NCBI RefSeq assembly: GCF_902859705.1
Contig: NZ_CADIJO010000018.1
Coordinates: 1-64,000, forward strand
Direction of reading: 5' to 3'
Length of the DNA stretch: 64,000 nt
DNA from: Achromobacter deleyi
Lineage (GTDB): Bacteria; Pseudomonadota; Gammaproteobacteria; Burkholderiales; Burkholderiaceae_B
A program made the position numbers and the translations under genes. The notes under the pieces are model-generated. The model saw only the letters and a program-made list of their open reading frames with translations, was not told where the DNA came from and did not search any database. Position 1 is the stretch's first letter; the number at the start of each line of letters is the position of its first letter. Positions 18,371 to 25,796 of the stretch are shown here, piece after piece.

Positions 18371-18405
18371 GTCGGGGACCTTTGGGGTGAAATTGCTATG
18401 TACCA

Positions 18406-18435
18406 ATCGTAGCCTACTTTTAGTAGGTTATGAAA
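18406..18435 (-). promoter_or_regulatory. Promoter with palindromic operator for oxidoreductase-TetR unit
   Basis: On the minus strand TTTCAT (18435-18430) and TACGAT (18411-18406) form -35/-10 boxes with an 18-bp spacer. The spacer contains the perfect inverted repeat CCTACT-TTT-AGTAGG (18413-18427 as read on plus). A repressor dimer sitting between the promoter boxes is the classical TetR arrangement, and the TetR gene is the second gene of this unit. Confidence 0.7.
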
Positions 18436-18499
18436 GCCCCTGCCCCCACACCCCGACGGCGGCGCTCGCCGAGCCCCGCCGTTCTCGCGCTACACAGCG

Positions 18500-19411
18500 C
18501 TACGCCTTGACGTTGCGGTTCAGGAATTCCAGCATCGCCGCCGCGATCTCCGCCCCGTGGGTTTCGATGGCGAAGTGGCCGCTGTTCACGAACCGCACCT
18601 CGGCCCGGGGGTTATCGCGCTTGAACGCTTCCGCCCCCGGCGGCAGGAAGAAAGGATCGTTCTTGCCCCAGATCGCCAAGGTCGGCGGCTGGTATTCGCG
18701 AAAGAACGCATGCAGCTGCGGGTACTGCTTGACGTTGCTGCCGTAGTCCAGCAACAGATCCATTTGCGGCTCGTCGCCAATGCGGGCAATGGCGGCCGAT
18801 GCCAGCTGGTAGGTCTCGGGCGCGATCAGCGACGCGTCTTCCACGCCTTCGACGTACTGCCACTTGATCATGTCCGGCGTGTTGAAGCGGCGCAGGGCCT
18901 CGCGGTTTTCGGCGGTCGGCGCGCTCCAGGCGCGGCGCATGTCCGCCCAGCCGGGGCTCAGGCCTTCTTCGTAGGCGTTGCCGTTCTGGCTGACGACGGC
19001 GCTGATCTTCTGCGGATGCTTGACCGCCAGGCGCCAGGCCACCGGCGCGCCGTAGTCGAACACATACACCGCGTAGCGCGTCAGGCCCTTGGCCTGCGTG
19101 AAGGCATCGATAACCGAGGTGAGGTTGTCGAAGGTGTAGGCGAAATCCACGCCCGGCAGCACCGTCGTCTGGCCAAAGCCCGGCAGGTCCGGGGCGATCA
19201 CGTGGTAGTCGCCGGCCAAGGCCGGTATCAGGTTGCGGAACATATACGACGACGCGCCAAAGCCGTGCAGCAGCAGCACAGTGGGCGCATCCGCACGCCC
19301 GGCTTCGCGGTAGAAGACGCTGACGCCGTCGACTTCCAGGGTGGCGTGGCGCACGGCCTCGGGGCGAAGGGCGGCGTTGGCGTGATCGACAGCGGGAGGG
19401 GTGGCATTCAT
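18500..19411 (-). CDS. Alpha/beta hydrolase (haloalkane dehalogenase/epoxide hydrolase-like)
   Basis: 303 aa from ATG 19411 (MNATPPAVDHANAAL); an upstream frame extension (to 19468) overlaps the promoter. Oxyanion H-G-F-G at 49-52; nucleophile D119 in VFDYGAPVAWRLA, the Asp-type elbow of dehalogenases and epoxide hydrolases; C-terminal His in NSGHFAIETHG. Likely acts on a small electrophilic or ester substrate; the true substrate is unknown. Divergent from the CGNR regulator gene, which probably controls it. Confidence 0.88.
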   Translation of the reverse strand: MNATPPAVDHANAALRPEAVRHATLEVDGVSVFYREAGRADAPTVLLLHGFGASSYMFRNLIPALAGDYHVIAPDLPGFGQTTVLPGVDFAYTFDNLTSVIDAFTQAKGLTRYAVYVFDYGAPVAWRLAVKHPQKISAVVSQNGNAYEEGLSPGWADMRRAWSAPTAENREALRRFNTPDMIKWQYVEGVEDASLIAPETYQLASAAIARIGDEPQMDLLLDYGSNVKQYPQLHAFFREYQPPTLAIWGKNDPFFLPPGAEAFKRDNPRAEVRFVNSGHFAIETHGAEIAAAMLEFLNRNVKA

Positions 19412-19441
19412 GGCGATTCCTTGCAAAGGGAGGTTCGTGAC

Positions 19442-19478
19442 AAAGTAACTTTTTAAATTAACTTTCACTGGTTACTTT
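19442..19478. promoter_or_regulatory. Inverted repeat between hydrolase and CGNR gene
   Basis: AAAGTAAC (19442-19449) and GTTACTTT (19471-19478) form 8-bp arms with a 21-bp AT-rich spacer that also contains the related half-sites ACTTTTT and AACTTTC. The site lies in the divergent promoter gap and is a plausible operator for the CGNR zinc-finger protein. Function is inferred from position only. Confidence 0.45.
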
Positions 19479-19535
19479 TGCGCAGTCTGCCTCAGATCGT
19501 GATAACCTGTCAACATCATTTTTAAGGGTTACCCA

Positions 19536-20153
19536 ATGACCACCGCAGAACACCGCCACGACGGCGCCGCGACCGAGCCGCCGATGATCGGCGACCACCT
19601 GGCGATGGACCTGCTCAACACCCAGGCCCGCAGCGACGACCAGATCGTGGATTTCTGGAACAGCGGCGACGACGTCATGCGCTGGCTCGAACGCCACCAC
19701 GTGGCGCCCCCGGGCAAGCCCCCGCGCGTGGCCTCGGCAGACCTGCTGGCCCAGGGCAAGCAACTGCGCAATGTGGTGCATGACCTGATCGCCGCCCGCA
19801 AAGCGGGGCAAGACGTCGATGTCGACCGCCTGAATCAATACTTGCAGGGGTATCTGACGTCCCCGCGGCTGGAACGCGATGACCAGGGCAGATTCGTGCT
19901 GGCCCGCCGCCCGCAGGGCGACGCGATCGCGTCCTTGCTGGGGCCCGTGGCCGAAGCGGCCGCGCACCTGCTCATCGACGGCGACTTCTCGCTGGTCAAG
20001 CAGTGCGAACACCCGGACTGCATCCTGTGGTTCTACGACCGCACCAAGTCGCACAAGCGCCGCTGGTGCAGCATGGCCCAATGCGGCAACCGCTACAAAG
20101 CGGCGCAGTTCAGAAAACGCAGCAGCGGCGCGCTAGCAAGCCCGGGAAAATAG
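19536..20153 (+). CDS. CGNR zinc-finger protein (ABATE domain regulator)
   Basis: 205 aa. The N-terminal ABATE-type region (about 17-150) is followed by a CGNR zinc finger: C157-x4-C162 and C178-x4-C183 with the diagnostic C-G-N-R at 183-186, then a basic tail (YKAAQFRKR). These proteins are putative stress-linked transcription regulators. It is divergent from an alpha/beta hydrolase with a shared inverted repeat between them. The start follows AAGGGTT, an acceptable ribosome site. Confidence 0.88.
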   Translation: MTTAEHRHDGAATEPPMIGDHLAMDLLNTQARSDDQIVDFWNSGDDVMRWLERHHVAPPGKPPRVASADLLAQGKQLRNVVHDLIAARKAGQDVDVDRLNQYLQGYLTSPRLERDDQGRFVLARRPQGDAIASLLGPVAEAAAHLLIDGDFSLVKQCEHPDCILWFYDRTKSHKRRWCSMAQCGNRYKAAQFRKRSSGALASPGK

Positions 20154-20161
20154 GCACGCCC

Positions 20162-21061
20162 CTACCAGCGCTGCGTCTGCACGAAATCCACGAACGCGCG
20201 CAGCGGCGCCGGCAGATAGCGGCGCCCGGGGAAATACAGCAACGGCCCGGTAAAGCTGGGCCACCAGTCTTGCAGCAACGGTTCAAGCTCGCCGCGGTCA
20301 AGGTAGGGTTGCAGCCAGTCTTCGAACAGATACACCACGCCTGCGCCACCCACGGCGGCATCCACCGCCAGGTCGGCCGCTTCGCCCAGGCTCACGATCA
20401 ACGGGCCGTCCACGTCCACCGTCACACGCTTGCCCGGCTGCTCGAACACCCAGGCCGGCATGGCCCCGCTGGAAAAGCGCCCGCGCAGGCACAGGTGGTT
20501 GCGCAAATCGTCCGGATGCGTCGGCCGCCCGTGCCTGGCCAGGTACGCAGGCGAGGCCGCCGCCCCCATCCGCTGGCGCTTGGGGCCGATCGGAATGGCC
20601 ACCATGTCCTGGTCCATGCTTTCTTCGTAGCGTATGCCCGCGTCGCAGCCCGATTGCAGCAATTCCACAAAACGGTCGTCCACCACCACTTCCAGCCGAA
20701 TCTCGGGATACGCCGCTAGAAACGGCGGGATGATGCGCGGCAGCACCAGCCGGGACGCCGACAGCGGCACATTCAGCCGCAGCCTGCCCGCCGGCCGGTC
20801 ACGAAAGCGATTGGCCACGTCCAGCGCCGATTCCACCGCGTTCAGCGCCGGCGTCAGTTGTTCCAGCAAATGCTGCCCGGCCGCCGTGGTCGCCACGCTG
20901 CGCGTCGTGCGGTTGAACAGCCGCAGGCCCAGCCGGGTTTCCAGCCGGCGCACGGCCTCGCTCAGTTGCGATGCGCTGGCGCCCGTGTGGCGGGCTGCGC
21001 CCCGAAAGCCCCCGTGCGTGGCCACGGCCACGAAAGCGCTGATGTCTTGCAGGTCTTGCAT
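20162..21061 (-). CDS. LysR-family transcriptional regulator
   Basis: 299 aa from ATG 21061 (MQDLQDISAFVAVATHGGF), the normal LysR start; 47 upstream in-frame codons are not homologous. HTH at 1-60 (GFRGAARHTGASASQLSEAVRRLETRLGLRLF), effector domain of the DmlR/AaeR-like type with the SxxY-like region and C-terminal WPSFTGPLLYFPGRRY. Divergent from an aldo/keto reductase gene, the probable target; the 115-bp gap between them would hold the shared site. Confidence 0.93.
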   Translation of the reverse strand: MQDLQDISAFVAVATHGGFRGAARHTGASASQLSEAVRRLETRLGLRLFNRTTRSVATTAAGQHLLEQLTPALNAVESALDVANRFRDRPAGRLRLNVPLSASRLVLPRIIPPFLAAYPEIRLEVVVDDRFVELLQSGCDAGIRYEESMDQDMVAIPIGPKRQRMGAAASPAYLARHGRPTHPDDLRNHLCLRGRFSSGAMPAWVFEQPGKRVTVDVDGPLIVSLGEAADLAVDAAVGGAGVVYLFEDWLQPYLDRGELEPLLQDWWPSFTGPLLYFPGRRYLPAPLRAFVDFVQTQRW

Positions 21062-21176
21062 GGCCGGTCTCGATTGTTCTGAATTCCGCACAAGCTGTGC
21101 GATTACGCTGGATTGTCGTACGGTACTCCCAGGCCTAGACTGACGTCCATTCCCCCTCCCCTCAGGAACCCGCGTC

Positions 21177-22052
21177 ATGACCTCCATCGAACAAGCCGGC
21201 ACCTACTCACTGGGCGACCGCGCCGTGAACCGCCTGGGCTACGGCGCCATGCAACTGGCCGGCCCCCACGTCTTCGGCCCGCCCAAAGACAAGGCCCAGG
21301 CCATCGCCGTCTTGAAGGAAACCGTCGAACTGGGCATCAACCACCTGGACACCAGCGACTTCTACGGCCCGCACGTCACCAACCAACTGATCCGCGAAGC
21401 CCTGCACCCTTATCGCGATGACCTGACCCTGGTCACCAAGGTCGGCGCGCGCCGGGGTGCCGACGCCTCGTGGCTGCTGGCCGCAACGCCGGCCGAACTG
21501 GAATCCGCCGTACACGACAACCTGCGCAACCTGGGTCTGGACGTGCTGGACGTGGTCAACCTGCGGCTCATGTTCGACGTGGCCGGGCCGGCCGAGGGCG
21601 ACATCGAACCCATGTTCTCCACCCTGGCCAACCTGCAGCGCAAAGGCTTGGTGCGCCACCTGGGCCTGAGCAACGCCACCGCCAAGCAGGTGACCCAGGC
21701 CCGCGGCATTGCCGATATCGTCTGCGTGCAGAACCAGTACAACCTGGCGCATCGCCACGACGACGCCCTGATCACCCAATTGGCGCAGGCAGGCATAGCC
21801 TACGTGCCCTTCTTCCCGCTGGGCGGCTTCTCGCCCTTGCAGTCCGCCACGCTGGAACGCGTGGCCGCCGACTGCCAGGCCACGCCCATGCAGGTCGCGC
21901 TGGCGTGGTTGCTGCAGCGTTCGCCCAACATCCTGCTGATTCCCGGCACGTCGTCCGTGGCGCATCTGCGGCAGAACGTCCAGGCGGCGCAGCTGAAGCT
22001 GTCGCCGCAGGCCGTAGCGGAACTGGATGGAATCGGGGCCAGCGGCGCGTAA
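21177..22052 (+). CDS. Aldo/keto reductase
   Basis: 291-aa (beta/alpha)8 NADPH-dependent reductase. Catalytic residues visible: D58 and Y63 in LDTSDFYGP and K88 in LVTKVG. The fourth tetrad position, usually His in a Q-L-H motif, reads N-L-R (R130), as in the YdbC/pyridoxal-reductase-like group. C-terminal cofactor contact LIPGTSSVAHLRQN is intact. Probably controlled by the divergent LysR gene. A short inverted repeat (AAAGCG-TCG-CGCTTT, 22074-22088) beyond the stop could act as a weak terminator. Confidence 0.92.
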   Translation: MTSIEQAGTYSLGDRAVNRLGYGAMQLAGPHVFGPPKDKAQAIAVLKETVELGINHLDTSDFYGPHVTNQLIREALHPYRDDLTLVTKVGARRGADASWLLAATPAELESAVHDNLRNLGLDVLDVVNLRLMFDVAGPAEGDIEPMFSTLANLQRKGLVRHLGLSNATAKQVTQARGIADIVCVQNQYNLAHRHDDALITQLAQAGIAYVPFFPLGGFSPLQSATLERVAADCQATPMQVALAWLLQRSPNILLIPGTSSVAHLRQNVQAAQLKLSPQAVAELDGIGASGA

Positions 22053-22168
22053 CGCCATCGGCCAGACGAACTGAAAGCGTCGCGCTTTCGGTGACGGGTA
22101 TGGCTCAACCGGCCAATCTGGACGACACTGGCAAGGCGTCCGCGTCGTCCACGTTGTCCGTTCAAACC

Positions 22169-22747
22169 ATGCCCAATCCGCCTAGCACCACCATTCCCCG
22201 CAAAACCCCGGAATCCGCCGCGATGGTGGCCAGTGTCAAGCGCGCCCTGCGCATCACGCCGGTGCTTAACCGCCTGACCTACGACGACACGGATCAGATC
22301 CGCGCGGTGTTCAGCGAACTCATCGGCCAGACGCTGGACGAACGTTTCTCGCTGATCCCGCCGTTCTACACCACCGGCGGCGACAGCATCCGTATCGGTC
22401 GCAACGTCTTCATCAACCAGAATTGCACCATGTACGACCTGGGCGGCATCGACATCGGCGACGACGTCCTGATCGGCCCCAACGTCAGCCTCATCACCTC
22501 GGGCCATCCGCTGGACCCAGCCGAACGCCACCGCAGCGTCGTTGCCAAGCCCATCGTCATCGGAAAAAACGTGTGGATCGCCGCGGGCGTCACCGTCATC
22601 GGCGGCGTCACCGTGGGCGACAACGCCGTGATCGGTGCCGGCTCGGTCGTGACGCGGGACGTGCCGGCCAACACCTTGGTGGGCGGCAACCCGGCGCGGG
22701 TCATTCGCGCGATTGCCGAGGATGCGGATCCGGGGTGCGGGCGTTGA
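22169..22747 (+). CDS. Sugar O-acetyltransferase, left-handed beta-helix (Maa/LacA type)
   Basis: 192 aa from ATG 22169; ATG 22100 would add 23 residues, and neither has a clear ribosome site. The family N-terminus (RKTPESAAM ... LNRLTYDD) is followed by hexapeptide repeats with Ile/Val at every sixth position (IRIGRNVFINQNCTMYDLG ... IGKNVWIAAGVTVIGGVTVGDNAVIGAG) and ends GGNPARVIR. The active-site His is in ITSGHPLDPAER. It transfers acetyl from acetyl-CoA to a sugar or related acceptor in the cytosol; the acceptor is unknown. Confidence 0.85.
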   Translation: MPNPPSTTIPRKTPESAAMVASVKRALRITPVLNRLTYDDTDQIRAVFSELIGQTLDERFSLIPPFYTTGGDSIRIGRNVFINQNCTMYDLGGIDIGDDVLIGPNVSLITSGHPLDPAERHRSVVAKPIVIGKNVWIAAGVTVIGGVTVGDNAVIGAGSVVTRDVPANTLVGGNPARVIRAIAEDADPGCGR

Positions 22748-22837
22748 TGCGTGACTGATGTCACAATTGCACGGCAGTGGCCCTCCACGACTGCCCCTGC
22801 AACGCCCCACGCCAATCCGATTGAAATCCAAGCCCCC

Positions 22838-23278
22838 ATGCCCATCGCCATCGCCTCCGACCACGCCGGCTACGACCTGAAAGAACAACTCAAACAGGCG
22901 TTCACAGACATCGAATGGCTGGACCTGGGCACGCATGGCTCGGCGTCGGTCGACTATCCCGATTTTGGCTTTGCCATGGGGCAGGCCATTACCGAAGGCA
23001 AGGCCCAGCAAGGCGTGGTGATCTGCGGGTCCGGCATCGGTATCTCCATCGCCGCGAACCGGTTTGCCGCCGTCCGTGCGGCGCTGTGCACGAACAGCAC
23101 CATGGCCCGCCTGAGCCGCCAGCACAATGATGCCAACGTCCTGGCGCTGGGCAGCCGGATCACGGGATTCGAAGTGGCGCGGGAATGCGTCAGCGCGTTC
23201 CTGGAAACACCGTTCGAAGGCGGACGCCATCAGCGGCGGATCGATATGTTGAGCCAGGCGAACCCGAACCAGGCCTGA
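22838..23278 (+). CDS. rpiB: Ribose-5-phosphate isomerase B / LacAB family sugar isomerase
   Basis: 146 aa from ATG 22838 (MPIAIASDHAGYDLK). D8-H9 and the catalytic C63 in ICGSGIGISIAANR are the RpiB hallmarks, as are R-HNDANVLALGSR further on. It interconverts ribose-5-phosphate and ribulose-5-phosphate (or a related hexose pair) in the pentose-phosphate pathway. It lies 90 bp after the acetyltransferase and 56 bp before the HAD phosphatase, all on plus, but each may have its own promoter. Confidence 0.92.
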   Translation: MPIAIASDHAGYDLKEQLKQAFTDIEWLDLGTHGSASVDYPDFGFAMGQAITEGKAQQGVVICGSGIGISIAANRFAAVRAALCTNSTMARLSRQHNDANVLALGSRITGFEVARECVSAFLETPFEGGRHQRRIDMLSQANPNQA

Positions 23279-23334
23279 CAACGCGCAGGCTGCCGCCGTT
23301 CATTTCATCCCGCCGACCCCGCCTCTGCCCCCCC

Positions 23335-24030
23335 ATGACCACCCATACCGCCCTGCAAGACGCCACCATCGCCTTCGACCTGGACGGCACGCTGGTCGAA
23401 TCGGCCCCGGACCTGGTCGGCGCCATCAACGCCGTACTGCAAGCGGCCGGCTACCCCGCCGTGACCTACCCGCAGGCCAAGGCGCACGTCAGCCGCGGTG
23501 CGAAATGGATGATCCAATGGGCGCTGACCCAGGCCGGCGAGCCGGAACCCGAAGCCCGCAGCGCCGACCTCTTTCCGCAGTTCGTCGACCGCTACCGCGA
23601 ACATATCGCCGACGAAAGCAGGCCCTTTCCCGGCGTGATCGATGCGATCCAGCAACTGAAGGCCGCCGGCGCCAAGCTCGTCGTCTGCACCAACAAACCC
23701 ACCGCGCTATCCGTTCGCCTGCTGACCCTGCTGGACATGGCGCCTCTGTTCGACGGCGTGGTCGGCCTGGACGCCGTCACCGCCTCCAAACCCGACCCGG
23801 CCCACCTGATCGAGGCCGTGCAGGCCGTGGGCGGCGACCTGTCCCGCACAGTCATGGTGGGCGATGCCGCCCCCGACGCCGGCGCGGCGCGGGCGGCCGG
23901 CACGCCGTTGATCCTGGTGAGCTTCGGCTACACCGAGATTCCGGCGGCAGACCTGAAGCCGGACGTGTTGCTGCATCACTTCGATGACCTGGTGGACGCT
24001 TGCGTCCGCCTGCTCAACCCACAGGCGTAA
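23335..24030 (+). CDS. HAD-superfamily phosphatase, phosphoglycolate-phosphatase-like
   Basis: 231 aa from ATG 23335; the frame extends upstream into rpiB without HAD homology. HAD motif I DLDGTLVES (nucleophile and acid Asp), motif II VVCTNKP (Thr), motif III Lys in ASKPDPAHL and motif IV VGDAAPDAGAARAAG are all present. The helical cap between motifs I and II makes this subclass IA, like Gph. It would dephosphorylate 2-phosphoglycolate or a similar small phosphoester. The pairing with rpiB fits sugar-phosphate metabolism. Confidence 0.88.
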   Translation: MTTHTALQDATIAFDLDGTLVESAPDLVGAINAVLQAAGYPAVTYPQAKAHVSRGAKWMIQWALTQAGEPEPEARSADLFPQFVDRYREHIADESRPFPGVIDAIQQLKAAGAKLVVCTNKPTALSVRLLTLLDMAPLFDGVVGLDAVTASKPDPAHLIEAVQAVGGDLSRTVMVGDAAPDAGAARAAGTPLILVSFGYTEIPAADLKPDVLLHHFDDLVDACVRLLNPQA

Positions 24031-24198
24031 CGAGCGCTGCCGGCCACGGCACGTCGATGTCCCGATTTCCGGGCGCAATAACCCCTATTGCCGAACCCCG
24101 CATTCCCGACGACAATCCGTATTGAGTCCGATTTTTATTAAGAAAACGCGGCACCCCCAGGCCGTACTTGCCCCATTTGGCCTTCCATCGTGCCGGCA

Positions 24199-24699
24199 AT
24201 GCCCTCCCCCGATACTGTCGACGCGCTCTACAGCGACCATCACGAATGGCTGCGGCATTGGTTGCGCCGCCGGCTGGGCAATGCCATCGACGCGGCCGAC
24301 CTGGCGCACGACACCTTCGTCAAGGTACTGGTGCGCCCCCAGGCCGCCCTGCAAGCCCGTGAACCCCGCGCCTGGCTGACCACAATCGCGCACGGGCTGG
24401 TGGTGGACCATGTGCGCCGCCTGTCGCTGGAACGGGCCTACCAACAGGCCGTGGCCGCGCTGCCCGAACCGCAGGCGCCGTCCCCCGAAGGCCGCCTGCT
24501 GCTGATCGAGGCGCTGGTGCGCGTCGACGCCATGCTCGACGGCTTGAATCCCAAGGCGCGCAGCGCCTTTTTGCTGTCGCGGCTGGAAGGCCTGCCCTAC
24601 ACCCGCATTGCGGAGCAGTTGGGCGTCACGCTCAGCTCTGTCGAAAAGTACATGGCCACCGCCATCCGCCACTGCCTGGCATTGCAGTCGGCATCGTGA
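24199..24699 (+). CDS. FecI-type extracytoplasmic-function sigma factor
   Basis: 166 aa from ATG 24199 (MPSPDTVDALYSDHHEWLRHWLRRRLG); GTG 24190 is an alternative. Sigma region 2 (NAIDAADLAHDTFVKVLV) and region 4 (LEGLPYTRIAEQLGVTLSSVEKYMATAIRHC) are the FecI/FpvI pattern. It directs RNA polymerase to the TonB receptor promoter when the surface signal arrives. Followed by fecR with a 4-bp overlap and then the receptor gene, the complete cell-surface signalling order. Fur control is expected but no clear Fur box was found. Confidence 0.93.
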   Translation: MPSPDTVDALYSDHHEWLRHWLRRRLGNAIDAADLAHDTFVKVLVRPQAALQAREPRAWLTTIAHGLVVDHVRRLSLERAYQQAVAALPEPQAPSPEGRLLLIEALVRVDAMLDGLNPKARSAFLLSRLEGLPYTRIAEQLGVTLSSVEKYMATAIRHCLALQSAS

Positions 24700-25718
24700 C
24701 GCCGGCCGCCCAACCCCGCGCCCTGGCGCCCGATCCGCTGGACCAGGCCATCGCCTGGGCCGTGCGCATGGCCTCCGGCGCGGCCACGGCGCAAGACCGC
24801 GCCGCCTGCGACGCCTGGCGCGCCGCCGACCCCGCCCACGAAGCCGCCTGGCAGCAAGTGCGCGCGGTGGAACAACCTTTTCAAGAGATGGCCGCAAGCC
24901 CCGCGGGCCCCGTGGCCTACGGCACCTTGCAGGCCGCCCGCGCCATGCAGGCCCGCAGCCACGGGCGCCGCCGCGCGCTCAAGCTGCTGGGCCTGGGCGC
25001 CATGGCATCGATGGTGGGCCTCTTGAGCCTGCGCCTGTCGGCCTGGCAGGAACGGGCCCAGTACCACACCGCGGTGGGCGAACGGCGCCGTGTTGTCTTG
25101 CCGGACGGCACCGAGTTGTGGCTCAACACCGATACGCGCGCCCGCGTCGTGTTCACGCCCGCCCAACGGCTGCTGGTGCTGGACCAGGGCGAAATCTTCA
25201 TCACCACGGGCGACGACGCCGGCTCGTTCTCGGGGCGTCGGCCCTTGTGGGTGGACACCCCCGCCGCGCGGCTGCACGCCATCGGCACGCGCTTTGGGGT
25301 GCGGCTGGAGCAAGACGGCGCGGCCCTGGCCACCCGGCTGCATGTGGATCAGGGGCAGGTGGCCGTGCATTCCGGCGACCAGCTGCCCGTGCTGGCGCAG
25401 GCCGGCGACAGCATCCGCGTGCGGGCACCCGGCGCCGCACCCGAGCGCCTGGCCGATGCCGCGTTCGACGCGTCGTCCTGGACCCAGGGCGTATTGGTGG
25501 TCAAGCAGATGCCGCTGGGCCGCTTCGTCGCGGAATTGGCGCGCTATCGGTCGGCCGGGCTGGCCTGCGCCCCCGACGCCGCGGACCTGCGGGTGTCGGG
25601 CGTCTTCCAGTTGGACGGCGCGGACCCCGCGGCCCGGGCGCTGAAGGTGCTGGCCAGCACCCTGCCGGTGCGCGTGGTCGCTGGGCCGGCCGATGCCTTG
25701 ACGGTCACGGCGCGCTAG
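24696..25718 (+). CDS. FecR-type anti-sigma/transmembrane signal protein
   Basis: 340 aa starting at GTG 24696, overlapping the sigma-factor stop (GTGA). N-terminal cytoplasmic DUF4880-like helix region (CDAWRAADPAHEAAWQQV), one TM helix at about 90-110 (ALKLLGLGAMASMVGLLSLRL), then the periplasmic FecR domain (VVLPDGTELWLNTDTRARVVF) and a C-terminal STN-like region. It relays occupancy of the TonB receptor to the sigma factor. A possible FecI-type -35 (GAAAAT, 25718-25723) begins at its stop codon, ahead of the receptor gene. Confidence 0.93.
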   Translation: MTPAAQPRALAPDPLDQAIAWAVRMASGAATAQDRAACDAWRAADPAHEAAWQQVRAVEQPFQEMAASPAGPVAYGTLQAARAMQARSHGRRRALKLLGLGAMASMVGLLSLRLSAWQERAQYHTAVGERRRVVLPDGTELWLNTDTRARVVFTPAQRLLVLDQGEIFITTGDDAGSFSGRRPLWVDTPAARLHAIGTRFGVRLEQDGAALATRLHVDQGQVAVHSGDQLPVLAQAGDSIRVRAPGAAPERLADAAFDASSWTQGVLVVKQMPLGRFVAELARYRSAGLACAPDAADLRVSGVFQLDGADPAARALKVLASTLPVRVVAGPADALTVTAR

Positions 25719-25796
25719 AAAATATTTTGCAGATCGATTGCGGGTTTTGCGGGGTTCGTCCGGCAACCAGGTATTGCCTCTTTTGAATCCAAGGAT

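Noticed and set aside
24060-24190. Fur box ahead of the FecI gene
   Set aside because: The AT-rich stretch before the gene has no convincing 19-bp Fur palindrome; iron control is expected but not supported by the sequence here.
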